NCBI RefSeq assembly: GCF_025766255.1
Contig: NW_026516885.1
Coordinates: forward strand, 1 to 39,360
Source: Zychaea mexicana
Lineage: Eukaryota; Mucoromycota; Mucoromycetes; Mucorales; Lichtheimiaceae
Length of the DNA stretch: 39,360 nt
Direction of reading: 5' to 3'
Shown: positions 20,903 to 30,722 of the stretch, piece after piece
How positions within the stretch are numbered: position 1 is the first letter of the stretch
How the letters are laid out: the number at the start of each line of letters is the position of its first letter
Position numbers and translations under genes: made by a program
The notes under the pieces: generated by a model
The model's input: the letters and a program-made list of their open reading frames with translations, nothing else
Told to the model about the DNA's origin: nothing
Database searches by the model: none

Positions 20903-22727
20903 TCACCTGACTAAGCCTAGCTGGTCTGTTGCCATTGCAAAAGTAACGACGCCTGCACTTAAAAGAACAGTCGTCCAGAGCATGGGATCTTGAGCATACA
21001 TCTCTCTCATCCTACCCAACAGTTTTCTACCGTAATAATGGCCTGGCTTGGACGACGCTGCCGCCATCGCGCGTTTAGGATCGATAGGTATCGGTGTCCG
21101 TTCTTCCCCGGACATGCTTAGTATCTCCTCCGCCTTATGCCGCATTGCCTCCAATTTTTCGCTACTATCCTTATTCAGCAATGCCATATCCAGCCACAAC
21201 TCCTTGTGTGTGTTTACACAAGACTCTTGGTCGAGTCCCACGCCGCTCAGCTGTTGTAATTCGTGAGGGGGATATGCCCTTTCGAGCTCAATTGCGCGCT
21301 TGATCAACATCTCGACGTTAACGTTACGTGGTACTTTGGTGAGTAGAGTGTGGATCATACTCGGATCCGCCGGTTGCGACAAGACAAGCTTCCGGCGCGC
21401 AAGGACAAGGGCTGCTGACACATAGAGAGGCATCAAAGGATTCGATGATAAAAATAGATCGAATAACCGGACAATTTTGGAAACATCGTCAATATCATGG
21501 CTAAACCACGTAATTACCCAGCTAAGACAGTAATAAGGGAGTACACCTGCTCTGATTCATTTTAACAACGATCATATTGAGTTAGTAAGAGATAATAGTA
21601 GTTACAGTAGTAGAGATAACCCTCCTTCCTTTCGGTTTTCGGCCCCCTTCTCTCCGCCATCATTATTTTCTTACTCAGTCATATGCATATGCAATGTTGG
21701 GTCTTCGTGTTGGACAATAGTATCGATCATTGTGATTTCCCGAAGTATCGGATCTAGTGAATCTAGCATTGCGTCTGTGTTGCCATTGAGTTAAGGTATG
21801 TATACATTGTCTAGTTTCCATTCTGAGTAGTCTCAAATGCTTCTTTTTGTACACCACTCATCGCCAACAACAGTGCTACTCGTTAGTAAATAGTCAACGA
21901 CAAAAGGAAAGGATATCGAATGAAGAATAAAGAGACTTGTTGCATCAAAACCCCCGCCTCTTTTTCTCCAAACAAAAGCAGGAATATGGATGCAATATCG
22001 TGAAATCCCTGTAATTCAACTTACATTGTTAAAAGTGAGGAAAAAATAGAATGTAAGAACATTGTCAGAATGGCATGATTTATTTTCTTCACCTGATAAT
22101 AATGTAACTTGGGGTGGGATCGAAGTACATGTGTAATAACGCCTGTTAATTGAGTTCTAAGATTTTGCTTTCGCTCGTCGCTGATATCTACAGATGACAT
22201 ATCCAAAAAAACATCGTAGTTGTCAGTAACACACACCATTTTGTTACTGGGCAATACAAGTGATAAACTAAATATACCGTGAGGGTATGTGTTGAATGAT
22301 CGTAGGATATCAAGTTCCACCTGACTTTCATCTTTGTGCTCTGGGAAATAATGCTGTGTTTCAGTCTGTGTGCTTGCATATGCCAAGACAACAACAACCA
22401 TTCTTCTTGTATTTTTTTTTCTTACCAGATCTAGAAGAGTCATTGCTCTTTTCTGGTAAACGATCGCAATACAGTAGTAGAGGCCTTTTTACAGAACCAT
22501 TTCTGTCAACGAAAGCTATCGCACACAGGAAGAGAAATGAGACCGAAAACGTACCATATTTTGCGTCGCATGTCATCGTTGACAAAACCGCCAGGGGATC
22601 TGCCCATGGCTCGAAGAGCAGCGACATTGCGCACTTTCCATTCACCATCTACAGCCGCAGTTTTGCAGTGATTGTCCTTTTTCTTTGTTGTTGCTGGACG
22701 CTTTGTTCTTTTCCGTTTTGCAGGCAT
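20903..22727 (-). CDS. TBC-domain Rab GTPase-activating protein, TBC1D20/Gyp8 type
   Basis: GAP for a Rab of the Rab1/Ypt1 type at the ER-Golgi, by analogy with TBC1D20. Seven exons: 22727-22555, 22484-22426, 22340-22278, 22187-22093, 22008-21917, 21776-21675, 21551-20903, giving 410 residues. A basic N-terminus (MPAKRKRTKRPATTKKK) precedes the TBC domain: GGFVNDDMRRKIWPLLL, the arginine finger in VELDILRS (IxxDxxR type), the glutamine finger in KLHYYQGFHDI, then FFIRDAMLDSLDPIL, LPYYCLSWVITWFSHDI and NPLMPLYVSAALVL. A C-terminal membrane segment (WTTVLLSAGVVTFAMA) matches the tail anchor of TBC1D20 and Gyp8. Exons 5 and 6 are joined by a U12-type AT-AC intron. The stop TGA overlaps a strong GTGAGT donor; splicing to 20825-20804 would replace the last residue by a short tail ending WLIA. 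Confidence 0.9.
21777..21916 (-). other. U12-type AT-AC intron in the TBC gene
   Basis: 140-nt intron. It starts ATATCCTTTCC, the exact minor-spliceosome AT-AC donor consensus, and ends GCAACAC. A CCTTAAC branch-site match lies with its A 14 nt before the intron end (about 21791), within the usual U12 distance. Removing it joins ATT CG to A GAC and yields FFIRDAMLDSLDPIL, matching the TBC1D20 family at this place. No GT-AG pair in the region keeps frame and conserved sequence. Confidence 0.88.
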
Positions 22728-22921
22728 GATAAAAGTCGGATATGAAGATATAGAGCTTTAAAGAGAGAGAGAGAGAGAGTACGCGCGCGCTCGCGCACGG
22801 ATTTTTTTTTTTCGTTGCTGGATTCGAGTCACATAACGCTGCATTTCGGGTCTACTCGCCACGTGCTTACCTTGCTCAACTACACTTATTACGTTCAAAG
22901 TTGGCCAATGCCACGTAAAGC
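22728..22921. promoter_or_regulatory. Divergent promoter region, TBC gene / PIG-T
   Basis: Only 194 bases separate the two start codons. It contains a (GA)n run (about 22759-22778), an alternating GC tract (CGCGCGCGCTCGCGCACG) and a T9 run, and no TATA box. Such a compact CpG-rich spacer is likely a shared bidirectional promoter; both products act at the ER. Confidence 0.5.
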
Positions 22922-25221
22922 ATGCGATTTCTCTTGCTACTGTTTATAGTGCTGCTGGCACAACAACCAAAAAGTCTAGCAACGGCTGCTGCTGCTGCCA
23001 CCACCACCACCACCACCACCATAGAACAGTTTAATGAAGATTTGACGTTGCGGTCGCTTCCAGATGGCAAATTGTTGGCCCATTTCGACTTTACGACACA
23101 CGTTGATGTCAATAACACAATGCCAGGCGCTTCAAGTACATGTTTGACTATTACTTTTATCTGCTGTTTATTACTCAATATCAACGAGTACTTACACATT
23201 GTGTCGACACACAGTGCACCATTACAGACTGTTTCCCAAAGTAATAGGTCAGGTGCTCCAGGAGTACCAGGTACGCGAAATGCACTTGACGTTTTCACAA
23301 GGTCGATGGAAGTACGACGAGTGGGGCTATCCGCTTGAACAGTCTACTGGTACAGGCGTCGAATTATGGGCCTGGATGGAAAATTCAATACGGTAAAAAA
23401 CTTGATAAAATTGATGCGCAAATATACAGGCTTTAAGACTAACCTTTCAAACAAAAGGGTCGATGCACAATGGAAAAAACTTACCAACACATTATCGGGT
23501 CTCTTCTGTGCCTCTCTCAACTTTATCGATGAAACGATCACTACTGAACCAGCATTATCCTTCCGATCATCATCATTCGTATCGCAATCGCAACAAGAAG
23601 AGAATGATTTTCAATTGCGATATGGTTCGTTGCCTCACGAAAACGTATGCACGGAGAATTTGACGCCATGGATCAAACTGTTGCCATGCAAGGCGAAAGT
23701 AAGTTACACGCATAACGTTGAATGTAAAAGTTTAAATGCACTGGATAATCTAATCTAATTGAAACGGTTTCTATAGTCGGGTATTGCGGAATTGTTGAAT
23801 GCTCACAAGATATACAATTCGAACTTTCACTCTATGGCGATTCATGCAAAGTCCATATGTGCAGTAAGTTGATCACCGAGGGATTGGGATAGACAGTGAC
23901 TATGCTTTTTAACTGAAAGATCCTTTATACTAGAATGAGGACTGCACGCAGCGCGTCATGGAACTTAAACAAACGGAAACATCGGTTTTGGATCCCGTCC
24001 GTGATTCGAGTCGCAGAGGTAAGAGATAAATGAGGATGCATAAAACACGGACCGAAAGAAGGGTAAACTAATTGTCCGAAAATATATTTATTTATTGTTC
24101 AGATTGGTCATTAAAAGATACATTTGACCGAGTACTGCATGGAGCGTGCCCTGTTGCAGATCGCAGCAGGGTCCATGTTGCCCGGGATGATCCCAATGCC
24201 AAATTAAGTCCGAAACTAGACAATCCATCCGGAGGATATTATGATCTTTGGAAAGGTAAAAAGAAAAGGGCGGAAAATTGAACAAATAAGAAAAATTCAT
24301 TGATTTCCCCGGAAAAATTGTCAACAGTGCAAGACGAATTGGATATCCGAATGACGTGGAATGAGAACAGCTTTGTGTACCGTAAGTGTGCTAGTGCTGT
24401 TTCCCCCATTGATATGTCGTCATACTGGATCACATGATGCTCACGTTTTTGTTTGTTGATAGCATTGGAGCCAGCATATCCACTTATCTCGGCCAACAGA
24501 CACTTTACTGGCCATGGCCAGGAGAGAGGGGGACTTCAGATCACTATACACAACCGAGATAGCCGAGAGCTGCCAGTGACTTATTACGATTCCATCCCAT
24601 GGTTCCTCAAGCTTTATCTCCACACACTTCAAGTGGTTGTCATGGATAGTCGGGATGGCACTATCCGAGAGCAGGACGTTGTCCAAGACATGTACTATCA
24701 GCCCGCAATAGATCGATCCCGGCCTTCGATGCTCGAATGCAGACTGTTGCTGCCACCCGAGTCGGTGATTACCCTCTCGCTTGACTTGGACAAGGTGTTT
24801 TTAAAGTATACTGAGCACCGGCCCGATGCAAACCGTGGTTTTGACGTGGGGTAAGTGTGAGGAGAGCGCTCAAGAAAAGACAACAAGTGAAACTAAATGC
24901 CCAAACAAATTCGCACTAGCCCGGCGGTATTAACAGCGCAGTTACCCAATAAAAAGTAAGCTCCGGGTTAATGCTATTGTCAGTGTCACTTTAATATTTA
25001 TTTGTTTTCTCTGAAATTCGCTCTTGTCTAGTCATACGATTCGGGTCTACACGGACACGCTTCTTGTCAGCCTGCCAACGCCAGACTTTAGCATGCCGTA
25101 CAACGTGATTACGCTGACGTGCACGGTGATTGCGCTGTTCTTTGGCTCGGTGTTCAACTTGCTGACACGGTCGTTCCAGGTGATCGAAGAGAAAGAAGAG
25201 CAGGGCGAAAAGAACAAATAA
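22922..25221 (+). CDS. GPI16: GPI transamidase subunit PIG-T / Gpi16
   Basis: Subunit of the ER GPI transamidase that attaches GPI anchors to proteins. Nine exons, all phases matching: 22922-23135, 23215-23392, 23458-23698, 23777-23863, 23934-24018, 24103-24255, 24328-24381, 24463-24850, 25032-25221; 529 residues, near the family size. A signal peptide ([20 protein letters not shown]) is followed by Ala and Thr runs from a GCT/ACC microsatellite. Conserved landmarks: [87 protein letters not shown], and the C-terminal [20 protein letters not shown] leading into the single membrane helix ([12 protein letters not shown]) and a charged cytosolic tail. Divergent from the TBC gene. Very sure of identity. 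Confidence 0.95.
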
Positions 25222-25487
25222 AGGAGAGTGGGGTTGTTTCTTTTGTTCGGAAATCGACGGACTTGATTCACATGTTTGTGCTGTCACCAAAAAGAAATGC
25301 GGGGTTGTTCACAGTGCTGTGAATTGTTGCCGTGCGCTTTGTTTTCTCTTTTGTAATACGCTTTCTTTCTCTTTCTCTTTCCTTCTCACTTATTTCCCTT
25401 TACCCTTTCCTGTTTCCTTTTGCTTTTTTCTCTTCTGTCCTCTGTAAATACTCTATACTTTTATATGTGCATGTACCATTCACAATC

Positions 25488-27578
25488 ATGTTCCAAATAA
25501 CCCCACAATTGTTCGACAAAATCAAACATTTCGCGCGATTCCCACAAACCGGTGTCTCGCTTCGACAAATGGTCATGTTTGGTAAGGCAAAAAGACCTTC
25601 TTGAGTTTTTCCTCCGAGAAATAAAGTCTGGGCCGCTAAAACGAAAAGGCGTGTCTGTGCACACACACATACACCGCACTATTAGGCCAAAAGCCTTCTG
25701 CAGGGACCCTGTTTAAAGCAAGTCAATTTTTGCATGGTAAAGTAGAGTAAACAGAGTTGGAAGGGGGTAGATCACACAAAAAGTACCGCTAACTTTTTAT
25801 AAATTGCTGTAGAGGAATTACCTATACGGCTTGCCCACCGCGTCAAGGAATTACACGAACTCCCTTATGGCCTTGGTGAAATGCCTTCCATATTAAAAGT
25901 GAAGGACTGGTATGCTCAATCATTCAAGGTAAAGTGCGTTTTGCTTGGCTTGCAAGCGAACGAGGCAGGCGAGAGGGGTAAGCCAGGTGGGGACTGACTG
26001 ACTCTTTGGTGTGTACAGGACTTGATCGATTTACCGCATCCACAACTCTCGAGCGAAATCAAAGAACAATTAAAAAATGCACAGAAAAGCGATCCCAGAG
26101 CACTTCCTCCAAGTGTTCCCAACCCATCTATCCGTCCCATGAAGCCCTCCATCAACGCAATCCATCCTTCCGTTCCTATTGGACACCGGTGCGTATTATA
26201 TATCATCACATCATCATTATCTTGTCTTTTTTTAGCAATTTTTCCTTTTTCTTGCTAACCTAAACTCAACATCTTCGTTCTTTTCCTTCAAATCATGACT
26301 CTATTTATTCCTTTCAATGGACTGCCCAACAAATCAATCAGATACTACAACAACATCAACGATCTGGCATGCTCTCCTGAAATGACGACATATACCGACA
26401 CTTTTGTCAAGACCATCGAGACTATTAAGCGGAGACACGATCCTGTCGTTACTACGGTCGCACAAGGCATTTTGGAGTTCAAAGAGAAGCGCAAGTCCAA
26501 TTTAATTGATACCGATGTGCAGCAATTTTTGGATCGTTTTTACATGTCACGTATTGGTATTCGTATGCTTATAGGTAAGCTTCTCTTTCAAAAGATATTG
26601 GGAAGGAGAGGTGCGGGACTTGCTCAAAGATAAGGTGTATATATTAGTGCTTGATCTTTGCTGATGATGATGATGATTGTATAGGTCAACACTCTGCGCT
26701 ATACCGCCTCCCCTCACGCAAAGACTATGTTGGCGTAATTTGCACCAAGACCAAGGTTCATGATATTGCCCAGGATGCGATTGCCAATGCCCGCTATATC
26801 TGCGAAGAGTACTATGGATTATTTAAGGCTCCTGAGGTCCAGATGTTTTGCCCGGGGGATATCGAGTTTATGTATGTTCCATCGCATTTGAACCACATGC
26901 TCTTTGAACTTCTCAAGAACTCGCTGCGTGCTGTTGTCGAGCGATTTGGAATCGATTATGAGGACAATTACCCGCCTATCAAGCTCATTATTGCTCATGG
27001 AAAGGAGGTAGCAGCCCATTTTCTTTTCTTATTGGATGACTAGATGGTGATATGATGGGGGAAAGTGCTATGGCAACATATACTCATAGCTACATATGAA
27101 CAGGATATCACCATAAAAATCTCAGATGAAGGTGGCGGCATCCCTCGTTCGGGTATCCCGCTTGTGTGGACATACATGTATACTACGGCAGAAGCACAGG
27201 AACTGGAGCCAGAGTATAACCGATCTGATTTCAGAGCACCTATGGCTGGCTTTGGCTACGGTTTGCCTATCTCACGTTTGGTATGACCGGATCGGTTTGG
27301 GTGGGAAAGGGGAGTGTAAGTGATACAGGATTCTAACTGCATCATGTGCTGTTGTTTTCTTTGGTCTTAGTACGCACGATACTTTGGTGGTGATTTGAAG
27401 CTGATATCAATGGAAGGGTAAGCGCTGTTTTCTTTGGATTGGCAAAAGGGTTAGAGAAAAAGTGGTTTTGCATGGATCAAAAATACTAACGTGCGTATCG
27501 ACTATTTTGTCTAGATACGGCACGGATGTATACCTACACCTCAACAGACTCTCTAATTCGGACGAGCCTCTCATGTAA
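25488..27578 (+). CDS. Mitochondrial pyruvate dehydrogenase kinase (PDK/BCKDK family)
   Basis: Mitochondrial kinase that phosphorylates and turns down the pyruvate (or branched-chain keto-acid) dehydrogenase E1 subunit. Nine exons, phases matching: 25488-25581, 25704-25736, 25813-25928, 26019-26188, 26342-26574, 26685-27007, 27104-27280, 27371-27417, 27515-27578; 418 residues. N-terminal helical domain: VSLRQMVMFGTLFKASQFLH, IRLAHRVKELHELPYGL, FLDRFYMSRIGIRMLIGQHS. GHKL ATPase domain: N-box ELLKNSLRAVVE, G1 SDEGGGIPR, G2 [20 protein letters not shown] and a terminal GTDVYLHLNRL. Residues about 95-125 are a Pro-rich insert (RALPPSVPNPSIRP). The ATGTAA stop contains a possible donor; splicing at 27574 to 27708 would add a 42-residue tail ending at 27837. 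PDK versus BCKDK cannot be settled by eye. Confidence 0.93.
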
Positions 27579-28306
27579 AATTCCTGTTCTTTTTTTTTAT
27601 TAGTTGTTTTCCGCTAATAAAAATAATTTTGCCCAGAATATAAATACATTTTCTCTTTTTTGGTTTTTCTTTTGTTTTTGCCAAACGTTTGATTCTATTG
27701 TATATAGGTATCATTTGGTTGATCCACTTTCCTTTGCACCAGGCTCTTTACTCTTAAACCATATGCCGATTTCAGAGCCCCTTCCTGAAACAGGCTTCAC
27801 TAGGTTGCTGGCCAACCTGAAAAACTTCCTTGCATAATCCTCCCCTCCACATCATAGAAAAATAGACTGAACCATTAGATACTACCCCTGCTCCTCCCAA
27901 TTCATATGCATACATTGTACATATCTCTTATAGACTTTTTTAATTGCTTGCTTATCTGTGTCCTAGTTCTGAAAAAAAAAGTACTTTTAATATTTAATTG
28001 CCCAAACAGCAAATAAAAGAAACAAATAGCAAAAGCCAACCTGTTGTGTTCAAATGACCATTATATATGCTGTTTCGCGTGGCCTAATGGTATGCTGAGT
28101 TGGTGGTGGTAGAATGGGGAAAACGAGAAATAGTTATCGGAGTAAATAGGAACTGATGGACGTGTATATTTGGCATTACAACATTTTTTTCCTTTGGCTT
28201 ATTGAGTTATTTATATTTTCCAGAGAAATTCAATGATAGTTTGCTAGGAATAAAACAAGAGAGTACTAAAATACAACATTTCACAAAGAGTCTATTACTA
28301 TATAAT
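27579..28306. other. 3' intergenic region between PDK and GDH
   Basis: The two genes converge. The first 260 bases may include an alternative last PDK exon at 27708-27837 (open, ends PETGFTRLLANLKNFLA) preceded by a T-rich tract and a TATATAG acceptor. The rest is AT-rich 3' flank without a gene. Confidence 0.45.
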
Positions 28307-30639
28307 TTAAGTCATGAACAACATGCCAGAGCCTTCATAGGAGGTGGCGATCTTTTGGATAGCATTAATGTAAGCTGCAGTTCGGTAGTCCACGTTCTTG
28401 AGTTTGGCAGTTTGTCGAGTTTCTATATAGACGTTCAGGCATAGATTCAATAAGTCTTTCCTACCCATGATGTGATCTAGACCCGTATATATCGAAAAAG
28501 TATTATTACCTTCGCAAGAGCTGATCATAGTGTCTTCTAAACCAGAGAAGACCAAGTCTTGTTCTTCGGCACCTTGAATAAGGGCCTTGCGCTCTGCCTC
28601 TGTCAAGACACGACCTGCATTTTCTTCAATGACGCGTAACAATCTGGTGCGGACCGACTCATCCCACTTCTTATCCATACGACCAAAGCGAACGTGGGAC
28701 AAGTTCTTGAGCCATTCAAAGTAGGACACGACAACACCGCCTGCATTAGCCAGTAAATCAGGGACAACAACAACGCCACGCTTTTCCAAAACTTCATGCG
28801 CACCAGGCGTCATGGGACCGTTGGCACCTTCACCGATAATTTTGGCCTTGATCTTGTCGGCATTTCGCAGACCGATCTGGCGCTCAAGAGCAGCTGGGAT
28901 GAGAATATCGCACTCGCGCTCAAGGACTTGTACGGAGTCGTTGATGATCTCGACAGTATCTGAGTAGCCACGGAAGCTACCTGTATCACGATGGTGCTGG
29001 TACAGTTCATCAACCTTCAAGCCATGAGGATCATAAATAGCACAGTCGCGTTCTCCGATACCAACGACCTTGGCACTTTACAAAGTTAAAAAGCGAAAAG
29101 TTAATATCAGCTACATCCCTTCCGTCTATCTAGTTATTCAACTATACAAAAAGTCACAGATTCTTACCCATTTTCTTCAAAGAATTTGGCAGCATAATAG
29201 CCGACGTTGCCGAAACCTTGGACGATGACGGTTGAGCCTGCAATTTTGCCGCTCAAGCCGGTTATTTTTTGGACTTCAGGATATGAAAGGAACTCACGAA
29301 CACCCTATCCAAAAAAATCATGCAGTTGTTAGACTACAAATACTAAATCTTATAATCGGATAAAGTAAATTGCGTGTTGCTTACAAAGTATACACCAAGA
29401 CCAGTAGCTTCTGTACGACCCCGTACACCACCCTGGGACAATGGCTTGCCAGTAACGCAACCAGCCGCATTAACATCATCGGGGTTGAACTGTCGATAGG
29501 TATCCATGATCCACGACATTTCCCTTGGACCCGTACCAACATCGGGTGCTGGCACGTCAGTGCCGGGACCAATAAACTTCTTTTGGCACAGTTCCATTGT
29601 GTAGCGACGGGTTATTCGCTCCAATTGCTCCGCGGTATACTGAGCAGGATCAATCTTGATACCACCCTTGGCACCACCGACTAGAAAAAAAGAAACATCC
29701 CATCAAGACAATGTAGTTAGTATCATGGGTGCAAAAGTGTATTATTTAGAAAGCAGAGCTAGTAAATTTAAACTTACATGGAACATTCACAACGGCACAT
29801 TTGTACGTCATCAAGGACGCCAATGCTAGTTTTAAAAAATGGTAAATGAGGGTGGGAAGGTGGGTATTTAGTAGCTATACTGAAATTGATAGTGATTGGT
29901 GTAGGGGTATTTTTTTTACCTTCGACTTCTTGTAAATCTACTTCTTCGGAGTATCGGATGCCTCCCTTAACAGGCAAGCGGTGACGAGAATGTTGAGCAC
30001 GATAGCCTATTTATATTTGCATTGCCACATATATTTTTAGCCTCTTCTCCTTGTGTCTATAATTTCCCTCTTGTCTTGTCTTCCTTCCTTCCCCTTTCCC
30101 ATCTTAATAACCATACTGTCAACATTACAGACCTTCAATCACCTCCGTCTTTCCATCGCCTGTTTCAATAGGGAACGTGACACGAATGGTACTATCAACG
30201 GCGCGCAAATGGCTGAGTGTGCCTCCAGCAATATCACTTAATTTGGCAGCACGGTCAAAGTAGCTTTCCACGGACTGTAGAAATTGGGGTTCATGAGGTT
30301 CGCATGCATTTTGTGTAGCAGCTAGATGTGGAAAAATAAAGAAGTTTTCATGTATCATTGTTATTAAAGCTTTGAAGTACTAATACCCAACGAATTTCAA
30401 TGTGTTGTTGCACTCAAATTTAATCAAGTATCTTGCATACCTGTTGTCATAAAGCGTGGTGTGGGGTAGAAATGCTTCCATCCAGCGTAAGCGATGTTTC
30501 TATTACGAAATAGCCATTGTTAATAATTACATTTTCTGAAAGACGATTTATAGAAAAGAAGCAGAGATTGGTCTGCTATGATACTTTACCTTGTTGTAGC
30601 AGGAAGAGTAGCTGGAAGCCGACGAGATAAGTAAGCCAT
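28307..30639 (-). CDS. Glutamate dehydrogenase, mitochondrial GLUD1-like
   Basis: Converts glutamate to 2-oxoglutarate and ammonia with NAD(P). Nine exons: 30639-30590, 30499-30441, 30321-30133, 30006-29920, 29825-29778, 29680-29385, 29304-29168, 29075-28510, 28422-28307; 515 residues. The N-terminus [17 protein letters not shown] is basic and Ser/Thr-rich like a mitochondrial presequence. Substrate domain: [20 protein letters not shown] with the catalytic-region Lys, then [12 protein letters not shown] and [20 protein letters not shown]. Nucleotide domain: [55 protein letters not shown]. The sequence is closer to the animal/plant hexameric type than to the fungal Gdh1 or large Gdh2 types. 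The last intron is a multiple of three with no stop in frame, but homology (SGLEDTM...RTAAYINAI) requires its removal. Coenzyme preference is not determined. Confidence 0.94.
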
Positions 30640-30712
30640 TAGATAGTGATAAGATCTGAGAGTTGCAAAGAAGGTAGCGATAAGATAATGATTTTCCACT
30701 TTTAAACGCACC

Positions 30713-30722
30713 TTTATATATA
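30713..30722 (-). promoter_or_regulatory. TATA box of glutamate dehydrogenase
   Basis: TATATATAAA on the minus strand, 74 nt before the start codon at 30639. Confidence 0.45.

Noticed and set aside
28076..28100. tRNA-like D-arm (TGGCCTAATGGTA)
   Set aside because: No matching anticodon arm, T-arm or acceptor pairing follows; not a tRNA.
28307..29020. Single 237-codon reading of the GDH 3' end without the last intron
   Set aside because: It is open only because the 87-nt intron is a multiple of three and stop-free; the inserted residues interrupt a conserved GDH region and the intron has GT-AG ends.
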